The notes under the pieces were generated by a model that made no database searches, was not told the DNA's origin, and was given only the letters and a program-made list of their open reading frames with translations. Below, in pieces: positions 12,991 through 23,960 of a DNA stretch of 64,000 bases. Source of the stretch: Blasia pusilla (Eukaryota; Marchantiophyta; Marchantiopsida; Blasiales); assembly GCA_050084515.1 (NCBI GenBank), contig CM114275.1:2852001-2916000 (forward strand), given 5' to 3'. A program made the translations under genes and the position numbers. Position 1 is the first letter of the stretch. Every line of letters starts with the position of its first letter.

Positions 12991-15900
12991 CTAATTTATT
13001 GACTGCAAGAAAGTTAGGAGCTCGTCACAGACAATATCCGGATACTCTTCCTGAGGTAAAAGCGCTCCTGGCACTTGAGAAAATTTCGTAACCCCTTTAG
13101 CTCCGTTCAAAGCCTGCATCTCAGCTTTTGACCTTTTGGGACTTTTCGACGAAGAAATCACTAACGTTGGGACCTTTCCGTCTAGGTTTGCAAATAATTC
13201 TAGGAACTCCTCCCTCGATCTAGCAGGGTCTAGTAAGCCTGTGAGGAAAGCAGTTGGTGCAAACCGAGCACCCTCTCTTAGCGTTAATGCAGTCCGGTTC
13301 TCCACTACAGAATCAGTGACATTGTCTGCATCCGCGTACACATGAGTAAGATACTGCAATCGTATGTTTTTTGGGCTGCTTACCAAGTACTTGTACATAG
13401 CCCACCCAACTCCAGCTGACCTGAGTGTCTTTCGGAGTAGATCATACCTACAAAACCATACCAGAGTGGATCAAAAGGAAGTGCTGGAAAACACTGGCAA
13501 TCACACAAGCTTATCCCATAATTTGCTTTCCAGATTCCAACTGATCATGGGACTATTTGGCAAGGATTTAACTCGGAAACAACCTCTCAAGGGAAATTGT
13601 TGTGCTGTTGTGTTGATGGGAGAATACGCCGCTCACGCTTATTGTGCTTCGGTGAAAGTTGTCAGCTTGTACAATTTCACTAACACTAATGATTGTTCCG
13701 AAGTTCTACTCAATATCAGAACATGAACTGAGCGTTTTCTGTACTCCCAAAACCCATCACGACACACACAGATTCCACTTGGAGGTGACAACTTCATGAC
13801 CCTTCCAACTCTCTCCTCTCAGTGACCCTTCCTCGATTCGAGGCCATTGGGCCGCATGTGCTGACTGAGTGAGATACTGTTAACCTTTGGATCCGGGATC
13901 TGGGATCCGCTAGAGGAAGATTCGAACTTAATGTTTCATATAATATTGTAAGCTGGGACAACCGTTTATGCCAGAGTACCACAGGCTCTGTCTCAGTACA
14001 GCATCCATCAGTTTAGGGTGAACATCACAGGTGCGTGCATCTTCTCTGAATCCTCGGCTGTAATTAATGACAATCGGGACCAATATCACCTTCACACAAA
14101 CATGGTCTCATCCTACACAAAAGCGACTAATAACTAAGGATTCCAAGAGATGTCACGTATGCAGAGAAAGTCTAGCAACATACCGGCCTTCCATTTTTGG
14201 CTCTCGACCAAAAACTATTGGCAGTGGACCAGCCCATGTAGGGGCTACAGCAGCCAATGCACGGGCATTTAGGAGGCCCTTGCTCAATGCACGTGCCGCA
14301 ATAGTGGCGGCATGACCTCCCCCTATGATTATTGGTGGACCGCCTGTGTGCAGGGCAATTTTCAATCAACAATTTCAGGTTACGGAGTACACAACCCTTG
14401 CAAAACCCAATTGAAATCAGCCCGGGAGTACTTTTGTTAACGTTTTTCTGTCTGAACTTACCAACTGATACAAAATAGGATTAGGTCTTTGTTACCAAGC
14501 CAGAAATCGTTACAATTTCCAAACCAATAGCGACCATGCATGATCAAACCCCCGAAAGCATACAATTGTCCCCGAGAGATCAATAAGCTCATAGAAATCC
14601 CAAAAGCTGGAAACCTGCTTTACAAGGTTCAGACATGGAGGGGAAAAGAAAATGCAGTTTTGAGAAAATGCTGCAAAATGGCTATTTTCCTACAATTACC
14701 GGCTTCTACGAGATTTTTGCGAGCAATCACATAGTTATGGTATCGAATGGATATTCATTAATGGGTTCAAAACCCAATGAGACCCGTCTAGTGGACGGTG
14801 TACTACTCTAAACGACATTATCCACCGAGTAGATAACATAGACAATATCTCATTCAAATGAAGGATCCGTACTTTACTTCAAGCCTTAAAGCCAACCTCG
14901 TGTCTTCTCAAGAAACCTTCCACCCTCTTCAATCAAAGCGTAAACTGCACATTTCAACACCTCATCTTTGACATTTGCGACTTATAGTGACACTGACACA
15001 CTCAATGTACATCATAAGGAGGATAAAACTTAAGCCCGGGAAAGGAGATGCTGATATCAACCTGCGGAAGTTCCAATGGGTCCGTTGGGTGCTGAGATAA
15101 AGTCGACAAGAAAGCGCTCAAAAATATCCGCTGTGTAATCAAGGCCTGGTCGATCAGATAGTCCTAGTCCAGGCCAATCAACGCAGACTATCCGGTATGA
15201 AATGTCTTTCGATTTTGTAATCAATCCTTCCGCGACCGCATGCCACTCCTCTGTGGTACTGACGTCAGAAATCGTTGGAATAAGAAGCAGTGTCTGTTGA
15301 GGATTAGTTCCGCTTTGAACGTACTCTACGACATGGATCTTGATTGGGTTGCTCTCAAAATTCCACGTCCATTCCTGCGTCTGAACCTGCAATTTACCCA
15401 GCAAAGAATCATATCGCTGTCCCACTGATGCAAACTTTTGAATCCCATGAGAACTAAAGTCTCATAAGCATTCAATTTTGGAATTTCTCGATACCCATAT
15501 TCCATCTAGCCCAAGCTTATCGACATAAACGTCGACTTCAAAATGAAACAGAACAACGCCGCAAATCAGAATTCTTTTCATGATCAGCGGTGTGAAGAGC
15601 GAGAATGACACCAAAGTCCGAAACTACTTTAAGGACTTAAACAACGCGGGAACTTCGTGACGAAGTGTGTCTATCGAATGTCTGGACTCTCAAGGCTGCC
15701 GAAATCCAGGATCATTTATCAAAGATCGGGTTCAAACTTGGTTTTACCATCTTCTAGGTGAAAAACTCCGGAGACAGCATTGCTTTAAAAGTAAGGCTCA
15801 TTTTGCATCCGATAGATAGGACTTGAACCTTCAACTTCCCAAAAGCTCACAAGGAGAGACTACTCATTACGTACCGCCTGTATTAGCCTTGTGACCTTAG

Positions 15901-16434
15901 ATCCCGCGCTCTGGTTGGACCTTGCTAGAAGAGAGACAGACACACAGACAGAGTATAATTTGGCTAATTTCCCATGCGGACAATTTGAATGCTCCGATCG
16001 CAAATTCAGGGCCAGACTCGCGCGATACTTTGAACGCTACATACTCATCATTGTGATCTGCTCCCGTCTGTGACTCCTACATCGCCCGGTTGGCTGCGTA
16101 TACAATTCAAATCAAGCTGAGGTTTGGACAACTCTGAATTGCCTCTTACCTTGGGAGTTTCAGCGGTCTGCGAGACAGCCGCGTGAACGCTGATTCCTCT
16201 TTTCCGCGCTCCGAAGCCGGCCAGTCCATTCATCGGGCGCCATGGACCCACAGCTTTGGAGTTTAGGGCGAAGGCGAGGTAACCTGATGATGACGGCACA
16301 GAAATCGGAGCGGACCGAAAACATACAAGCGCCTGACGCGATCGAACGCAATGAAACTTTCCCTCGGTTGAAACCGGGGAGGAATGGGTGACCTTCAAGC
16401 AACAGGACGACGACGAAGCCGCAGCCATCGCCAT
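12991..16434 (-). CDS. Plastid alpha/beta-hydrolase-fold protein without canonical nucleophile elbow
   Basis: Four exons on the minus strand, 16434-16150, 15434-15062, 14343-14184 and 13447-12991 (TAG), have GT-AG introns and consistent phases (0, 1, 2) and give 424 aa. Residues 1-90 are Ser/Ala/Arg-rich (MAMAAASSSS start, possible cleavage near SVHA), a plastid transit peptide. The fold follows: TLLLIPTISDVS (oxyanion-side loop), VCVDWPGLGLSDRP, then strand-turn IIIGGGHAATIA at about 224-234 where hydrolases have GxSxG, a cap region APTWAGPLPIVFGR, and ends GALLPQEEYPDI where the catalytic His is expected. The Ser nucleophile position is not Ser. I recall plant homologues with the same GGGHAA, so this is a family trait rather than damage. 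Substrate or partner unknown. The second exon's acceptor (ends AAAAG) has a weak pyrimidine tract and was chosen because it preserves phase. Confidence 0.82.
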
Positions 16435-18040
16435 GAAAGTCTGGACCAAACTGTAATTCAAATTATCACAAGAACTCTGCACCTGGAGACGAAGATCGCA
16501 AGACAAGTCGGCCTCCCACACCAGTCAGTCCTCCTGGACCATATCGCCTAACAGTCAACACATCTGCGCGGATTTTCCGCGTCAGTCTCGAGATCCACGC
16601 CTCCCACGAGCGATCCAAAGATGCGAGAGGAACAGTGCTTGCGCACACCATAGCCACGTCCTCCTGTTTATTCCTACGGCGTTGGAATGGATCACGCTTC
16701 CTGTCCATCGTCTCTCGTCACCGACTCCAAGATTCTCGCTTTCAATCCTTTATTCCCTTCGATTTCTCCAACGATCCGAGTATTTTGTGCGTCAAGTCCG
16801 ACTCAAATGAGTCAAATGTCCATTGTCACGAGCAACCACCGTGAAACATGGCCCACCACGTCTTCCGCTTATTAAGTTTCCGTCCAGCGTATTAGTTTTC
16901 CATGGACGGATGGTTGGCTGGTTGACTTTGGGGGTGGGGGTTCTTTATTGGGAGCGTTACTTACAGATTAGATGATTGACTTGGGGTTATGGGTCCTTTA
17001 TTTTCTAAATAATGAGCTGGGTTCTAGTGGATTTTATGCTGATTTTAGAAAAAAATTAAAAGATTTCCTATTTCCTTTTTCTTTTTCTAAATGAGGTATG
17101 TTGAGACACTTTTTAGTAGTTATTAGTCAGCATCATGTGGAAAGATTAATCCACACAAATTTATTTCTTGCCGCGGGTGGAAATGTTTTCTTGTTGTCCT
17201 CCGGATAGAAAATAAGTTTTGTAGAAGAAAAATAAAATAAAATCAAGATACCTTCGGTCCACGAGATACTTGTTGTTCAGGATATGAATGTTAAAATGAT
17301 ACAATTTCGTTTCACTTTTTTTTTTTGAAAATGAGACAAAGAGGTGTTGGCAAATCAAGAAGTCACTCTCAAATAATAATATATATTATGATAGTTTTTC
17401 AAACTTTTCCTTCCCCTTTAAGAGGACTCAAATAGTTTAGGGCTCTCTCGTAAAATTACTTTCCTAAATGTGTGCCACTTTGTCTTGATTTTGCCCGCTA
17501 CCTCATTAAGTAGTCGATTTGGCACTTTAAGAGGTCCTTGATCGCCTACGAGAGAGTCGGAGGTGCTTGTCTAGCCCAATCCTACATAAAGTTAAGTTAT
17601 GCAACATTAAGTAAAGTTATGCCCATGCCCAAATGCTACATGAAGTGAAGTGCCCTCATACTTATTTAAGGAATTTTTTAGAGTAACAATGACTTTGAAA
17701 TCTTATCTAGGTTTTCTTTTCCTATGTTAGGGAGCATGGGTTATCACCCCCAACGTTTGATCCCTCATTTTGCACCAATTATCTTTACTAAACAATATGT
17801 CATGAAATTTGAGAGGTACACAAGATTATATCAAGTCCTAGAGGGGTCCTTTGACGTTCACATTTTAGGAGTCTAGGGTAGTAGGTCACTATTTGGATTC
17901 CATGGCAAAAGGAGAGGCTCACCTATAAATATAGGCTATCTTTCCCTTAGGGAGTCCCACTCTTTGAGGGGTTTCCATCTCTTATGTCTCACGTGGTAAA
18001 TGTTGTAAATCACTCATCCTCCTCCGATCCTCTTGCCTAG
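16435..18040. other. Upstream region of the hydrolase gene grading into AT-rich repeat sequence
   Basis: To about 16900 the sequence is gene-like in composition and should contain the hydrolase promoter and leader. From about 17000 it becomes AT-rich with no recognised gene. A TATA-like string TATAAATATAG at 17924-17934, followed by a short leader and the frame starting near 18053, suggests the promoter of a decayed LTR element, but no matching second LTR was found. Confidence 0.35.
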
Positions 18041-19200
18041 TCATCCCATACCATGGGTGATCCTTCTTGGAAAAAGGCATGGGATGTTAAAAAACTCAGT
18101 GTGGGCAATATTGCACTCAACTTACTCACCCTATTAGTCAAAGCCAATGGTGATCTAGCACCACTAGCCATTGCTTAAGACGTTCATCATGGATCCAAGA
18201 TAATATCAACTGTCAAGTGGAATGCATTTTAAACTCCATTATACGCTCGCCTCAAAAACTATGATGCTAGAAGGTTCTTCCACCAAAATTTTGGATGATG
18301 TTCATATGATCCCACATTTGTTGCATTCAACATCAATGTTGACATCAAGTGATAAGAACCCTCTCCTCCTAAAAAGCAAGGATGAAACCAAGAGGATGAA
18401 ATATTGTACACACGAATTAAAAACATATTGTATGACTCTACTTATGTTGTAATTGCATGTATATGCCGGGGCCATGCCCCATTGCACTCTTAGTAGAATT
18501 TTGTAGCTAGACTTTGACCTCAAATCTTGTCGAGTCTTAAATTTCATGGGTGAAGCATCCCCAATGGGTGTATATATTTGGAAGGGGTATGGCTTAATAT
18601 TCCCTTTATGTAGCCCAAATATCACACATACCACCTTCTAATTCCCTAACATGATAAAGCAGTAACATCAAGGATTGCAATCTTGAATCAAAATGAACAC
18701 ATTGTGGATGCCACAATGTACTTGGCATAATAACCTCGCACAAAAATCTCACTCAAGTTATCCAACAACACGACACTTAGTATCAATGTTGCTCACTTTA
18801 TTACGGGTCCTATTGGCATATTTTCCAACCTAGTAAGCATAGCTTTCCATCAACGAATAGGAGATGTATCAAGCAAACGTACAAAGAAAACATTCACCAC
18901 AATGGCACCTTCTCACCAAGTCCTCCATAAGAGAGGAAGAAACCCAAGTCTCTACACTCACAAAGCATGGAAACCAACCAAAATATCTAGATTGATCCAA
19001 TTCCCACTACTGCCAAGTCCATAGTGGAAAAATTGGACCTTGATACACCACATTGGTCATCCTCAACAATATATTTCGTACTAGCTCCGACTAAGCTTGT
19101 ACACAAGTTGCCTCACCAACTTGTTGTGATGTTGATGCATCTACTCTCCTAGTAGGCACAATTGGATGGAACCTTTGATGGTGAATGTAGTGACTCCAAT
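18041..19200 (+). pseudogene. Decayed ORF, probably retroelement-derived, family unknown
   Basis: From an ATG near 18053 the plus strand reads GDPSWKKAWDVKKLSVG and continues with several stops for a few hundred bases. The sequence has the look of a gag-type leader ORF behind a TATA box, but I cannot match it to a family. The remainder to 19200 holds no readable protein. Confidence 0.25.
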
Positions 19201-19740
19201 ATTTTAAAAGATTAGGAAACTCTTGCGTGTTGCCCCTCTAACCCTTCATATAGATCTAACTTATCACGTATTTTAGGAAGGATCCTCTAGTATCCATAAG
19301 GAACCTTCGAGGGATTGTAGGTTTTAATACAAAAAACTCTTCTTCCATAGCTTCAATCCATTCAACCTTAACATGCAACTTCTTCAAAAAAACTTGGTTC
19401 TTGTACTTGAAGGATAATTATGGCTCTTACAATGTAAACTTTGCTATAAATCTCTTGTCTTGGTATGTCTATTTTTTTTCTAAATCGGCATTGTAGTTGT
19501 CCTCGGGGGTCTCACTTCCACAAATATGCCCCAGCACGTGGGACAAAGTAAGGGGTTTTTTAATTGCGTCCCTCGGAAGACTTGTTAAGTTTTGTGGAAG
19601 AACAATAGGATTCAATTTATTCCATGGCGCTTTTAAAAGAACAATAGGGTCTTTATATCAGTTGCCCTTCCATGGAAGAAGTTCACATAAGATAGGGTTA
19701 ATACTCAAAATATATATAAAATATATATTTGTTGCATAAA
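19200..19740 (-). mobile_element. Ty1/copia fragment (start of RT region)
   Basis: On the minus strand it encodes, with frameshifts, a PSFFEE..VEWIEAMEEE stretch, the conserved start of the copia reverse transcriptase. The nucleotide sequence matches 36870-37430 of the larger copia element over its length, including the downstream strings around tctcacttc and ggttttttaattg. It is a truncated relative of that element, with no protease, integrase or RT palm. Confidence 0.6.
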
Positions 19741-20639
19741 TTTTATTTCATTTATTTAAAATTTAATTTTATATAATAATTTTCCTCCCTAGATAGGAGA
19801 TTCTTTGATTCTTTGCAAGGAAATTTAGAGGGAAAAAATTTATTTTTTTTAAATGATTTCCCCCCTTAACCATTTTCCCACTATTTCTCCCGAGCAGACT
19901 TGAACCCGGTTTGGGTTTAGGGGAAAAACTTCCAAGGAAAGAAGAGTAGCGGCCACTCAAAAGAAGAGCTTGCAAGCAAGTTGCAGGCGGGTTGTAGGGA
20001 GGTTTGATGATTGAGCAAGCTTCGATCAATCCTCAGTTGAGTTCTTCTTGAATAGCGGACAGGTTGAAAATCTTTATTCGATCCTTGGTGACTAACACTT
20101 GCTTGTGAAGTAGCTCAAGGAAATTTTTTTTCCAATTGGATCTACATCCTACGATACTAGAACCTCGGACGAACAAATTATGGTTCTCTGGAATCATTCG
20201 TGTATCTATTATTTCGGCTTATTTTTGAAGTTGGTTCACCATTGTTCGACATTGGCCGGCTTATTGTTATCCACCCTCTTATTTTCAGGCTGATTCGGGT
20301 AAGCATGTGACCTATCTCTCTTTTGATTCAGATTTGGTCGTGGGGGGAATCAGATTTGGTTGTGAAAGAGAGGTATTTGCAATCTAGTGCCCAAAAAAAA
20401 ATTTATCCTCTACTTGCCATCTCGTTGCTGCAGTCTTGTGCTTCTCCATGAAGCCACCAAGCCATAGCCTCTTGTAATGCCACCATGCGCCAACCTCAGA
20501 CGAGCACTCAATTGCAGTATTCAGTTGCGCCCGTAGTCTTCCAACACAAAATGTGTGGTTGAAAGCTGAAACCAATGTCGTCTCTTGTGGAAAATTGTAT
20601 ATAGAGTGATCAACCAATCGAATTTTGCTGCTTGTTGCC
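19741..20639. other. AT-rich intergenic or repeat sequence
   Basis: No recognised gene, RNA or transposon domain. Short frames on the minus strand (19769-20029, 20384-20641) do not resemble known proteins. Confidence 0.4.
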
Positions 20640-21830
20640 AATCATATTTTAATCTTTGAGCTCTCCAGAAACACTTGAAAATGCGCAACTCTTTATCAGT
20701 GAGGTTGTTAAGAAAAGCTGACTACTGTGGTGATTCCCCATGGAATAGTGCCTACTATAACTTATGAGGGCAAGATTATCTATAAATCCACCCTTGTAAA
20801 TCAATTGTCTTGCAATTCTTTCATGTCAAAGGACATGCTAACTTGAATAGCCGAAAAGGCTTATTACACTACTAGCAAGGGAAAGAAGAGTGATCCTAAT
20901 TGCCCTACTTGTTTGGTTGATGTTGGTAGTGATATCTCATTATTTTTTGAATCTACAAGAGACGTTGTCCTTTCCACAAGATCAACAAAGTCAAAGAAAA
21001 GGAAGGGAATAGAGACACAACTTGGAGTGGAGGCAAGAGTTGCAAAAAAGGATATTGGTTGGGGCGTATTGTGTTCATGATTCAAAAGAATGGTACATAT
21101 TGGTCAAGACGTCATAGGGCCTTGGACTTGATGGACGTACATGTACCTCCTCCTCCTCGACAGAAGGGAAGCATTTGTCGTGTCATGTGTAATTGACACA
21201 AGTATTCTGGTCATGGTAACAACAAAACCTTGTTCACTTATGATGCAATAGATGTGCCATGGATTGATATTGAAATGGTGATTTCTAATATGAACTTGAA
21301 AATGAAATTAGGGGTACAAGATGGAATATATATACTTGATTCTGTTGACTTCCATGCTTTGACTACATACATTCACAGTGTGAGTTGATCTTGGTGAGTT
21401 TTTTTTTATGTTTGATATATGTTGGATTCAATAATTTTGTGAATTGTGCTTAGAGTGTAATTGACACCATTGAATTGTGAGTAGGTTAGTGGGAGGGAGT
21501 AGGCTAGGGGGATGACAGATTGGCTGATTGAGCTCCATGCTCAATTAGGGGCTAAATCCCCCTCTATCATAGAGTAAGGATAACATATCGGATGTTAACT
21601 TAACTTGGTACTTTTCTTTTCTTTCAAGGCCTCATTTATTTCAAGTAATTGCTTTACTTAAATAATTTTGGAGGTACCACAAATGAAAATTGATTCCTTT
21701 AAACTACATAAGGGGGAGAAAAAAAAAGTGTCTCACTTATAAGTTAGGGGGTCTAGACCCTAAAACGTCGTAGTTGATGTAGAGCCTTTCATACAGTAAT
21801 CCCCCCGAGCAGTTGTCTGACCGTTCGACC
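20640..21830 (+). repeat. Unidentified dispersed repeat with decayed ORF, copy 1
   Basis: The plus strand reads a broken protein with PTITYEGKIIYKSTLV, SKDMLT, YYT.SKGKK, NCPTCLVDVGSDISLFFEST and IDIEMVISNM. Copy 2 (38880-40260) has the same blocks in the same order (FKSTLV, SKDRLT, YYTRGK, CLTCYVEIGSNIAIFFEST, IHIEMVISNV). Downstream both have a pair of hairpins and the string acttataagttagggg. The protein is not assigned to a family; I have the impression of similar multi-copy sequences in mosses and streptophyte algae. No RT, integrase or transposase motif is visible. Confidence 0.6.
21512..21570 (+). repeat. tRNA-like double hairpin inside unidentified repeat, copy 1
   Basis: An 8-nt end pair (21512-21519 with 21563-21570, one mismatch) encloses a 7-bp hairpin at 21527-21545 and a GGGG/CCCC hairpin at 21548-21561. 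The same architecture occurs in copy 2 with different bases in the stems. There is no D arm, so it is not annotated as a tRNA. Confidence 0.45.
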
Positions 21831-22029
21831 GGATACACACAAGACTCTAAGTCGTTGGATCAAATTTAGGGTAGTACATATATCCTTAGATGACAACTTC
21901 TAAGTCAGGTGTGCATTTTAGTGTGATTTTTTTAGATGGGGGTAGCGATGTGCCATAAATATATACGTGGGATCCAAGCCGACATTTTTTTTTCCATGTC
22001 AGTGCTTCTAGTCTCTTTACACTAGCCAT
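21831..22029. other. Spacer between repeats
   Basis: Short non-coding stretch between the unidentified repeat and the first gypsy copy; nothing recognised. Confidence 0.4.
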
Positions 22030-22289
22030 CTCATACTAGCTTGTCTCTCTTGTTGGCCTAACTCCAGGTCTGTTCTGATCCATGATTGAGGTATTTTCCG
22101 AGGGATCAAATATATTAGAGGTCATTGGAATCAAATTACATGGTACCTCTTCCCCCCAACAATTGGAATGAAGTGCAAAGTGTTGAAAATGGGAAGATGT
22201 ACTTGATCGGGGTGCCATATAATAGCATTGTTGTAACTGAATGCGGATTGACCCAACGTAGACAGTGTATACATTTGAAATAGTACACA

Positions 22290-23090
22290 GGTTACCATCA
22301 GCCATGTGAGAGTGTTCAGATCCATAACTCTCCCCAATATCGCATTGGGCTCTAACCTAATCACTTTGGTGTAACTAGTCGTGCCGGTTTCGAATCCCAT
22401 AGCTCGCTCTCTCTCTTGAGGGCTTGGTTCATCCCAAGTACCACTAAAATGGCCCTGGTCTATCTACCTTAAAGTCATGGGCTCCTGGAAATGAAACTAG
22501 AGCGGGCTAAGCACTTCTAGGTTCACCTATGACGTTTGTAAGAAACCATGGAGTCTTCTCTTGCCGCGTAATTGGTAAGCGAGAACTTTGGTCATCCAAT
22601 ATGTGAGAAAGCTAGAGCATAGGGTCTCTTAATGCTCTTCCACTTTCTCTCTCTGATCATACTGAAAAGGAGTGTTCTCAATTATATAACCAAGAGTGGG
22701 AGAAAGGGTTTGGGCCAAAGTAATTACTCGCACCATGTCCACAAACAGGGTGGATCGTACGTCGCTCAAGCCTTCTCTGCACCTAGCCGCTGAAAACCTT
22801 CGACTGGCATTCCCACCCTGCAATGATCAGACCCAGGTGTCCAAGAAAATCCAAATGCCTCCTCTGAATCAGTTGTATGTCGGTGAGAAAGAAAGTAAAG
22901 CTAGCTTTCCATGCGCTGGTTGGGAATTGTTGCGTGAATCTAGTTGTGAACTCCAGCATGAGCGATTATGCCACCTTCCTTGCAATGGGGTCTATGTCCA
23001 CATAGAAATACCTCTAAACTATCATTCCTGACTAGAAAAGGGCCTCTAAACCTGTGGCAATACCACCAAAGAGTTCCAGAAATGTAAGCC
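22290..23090 (-). pseudogene. C5-cytosine DNA methyltransferase domain inside gypsy copy 1
   Basis: Consecutive minus-strand pieces in different frames give motif I (LELFGGIATGL, about 23085-23040) followed by YVDIDPIARKVA, motif IV as IIAGWECQS near 22830, a GLSDVRSTLF block, motif VI as YIIENTP near 22690, and motif X-like MGFETGT..., ILGRVMDLNTLTWL near 22320. Order and spacing are those of a C5 methyltransferase. The PCQ catalytic loop reads ECQ, so proline is lost, and the reading frame is broken in several places. This copy is very unlikely to be active. Confidence 0.7.
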
Positions 23091-23531
23091 CTCTTTTGCG
23101 TGGTATCCAAATGATCAATTAGCTTGCGAAGTACGTAGGCTAAATCGGCTCGCCGAGACTGTCCATGCTCTCAAACTTGGATAGGGCTTTGACCAAAGAT
23201 TTGTGGGCTACCTTGAGCCTCTGTAGCACCTCTGGTCCATGCTGAATTTCAGTAAGAACAGCCTTCACGCTTTCAGCAGCTTGTGCATAGGCTATTTCTT
23301 CTTCATCATCCTCCATCCACTCATGACTAGCTTGCCGAATGTAGGAGACGGTGTGAACCTCTTTGAGCATACAGTGGTGAGCCATAGGGTTATGGTTCCC
23401 ATGTAAATCCAGAGGAATACATCCGAGGTTTTGGCCATCAGTTTCCCAATCCACTCGATAGTATGCGTGCCCGAACCAATTGTCGATTGTGAAGCCTGGT
23501 GGAAACAAAGCCTCTTGCCCAATGAGCAAGA

Positions 23532-23596
23532 GGTGACTAAGCATCTGACCTGTAGATGAAGCATTGGTGACTAAGCATCTGACCTGTAGATGAAGC
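23532..23596 (+). repeat. Perfect 31-bp tandem duplication
   Basis: The 31 bases at 23532-23562 recur unchanged at 23566-23596, separated by three bases. It interrupts the decayed gypsy coding frame. The perfect identity implies a recent event. Confidence 0.9.
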
Positions 23597-23960
23597 TCCT
23601 AATCTGTATCTTCATTGAAATTAAGTGAAATCAGATCAGAGCTCTCCCCAAGTACCTCCTCCACACTCCCACTAGCGGTCCCGATCTGTAGCTGCCACAT
23701 AGATTTTCGTAGTTTGGAATCTAGCATGCCCATATTTTGTGCAAACCGTAATCCCAAAGTCATTGGTTGGGCACTTGTATCAAAGAGTACTACTCTAGGT
23801 GGATGTCCTCCCACCTTAATTTCTGACTTGGTGTTGTCAACCATGGCAACTCCGGTGGCAATGGAGGTTCTCACACTAGGTACCACTTTTGGAAATGTGT
23901 GAGAAACCTTGTGGAGAGAATGGTTGTCCACAACACCTTTGCCAAGTAGCAAATCCACAA
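23590..23960 (-). pseudogene. Retroelement aspartic protease (gypsy copy 1)
   Basis: An open stretch of about 119 codons contains RVVLFDTSAQPMTLGLRFA, the D-[ST]-[GS]-A active-site strand followed by a 'QP..LG...A' signature that the second gypsy element also has (DSGAQPLMLGKA). In these elements the protease matures the gag-pol polyprotein. The downstream frame around 23140-23544 continues with TIDNWFGHAYYRVDW, matching the same region of copy 2 (LDYWEES..YRPGW). Confidence 0.6.

Noticed and set aside
15820-15895. tRNA-like string (ggttcaagtcc on the minus strand) in a hydrolase intron
   Set aside because: The T-stem does not pair and no cloverleaf forms.
22380-22400. ggtttcgaatccc as a polymerase III B box
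   Set aside because: One extra base relative to the B box, and it lies in the methyltransferase motif X region of gypsy copy 1.
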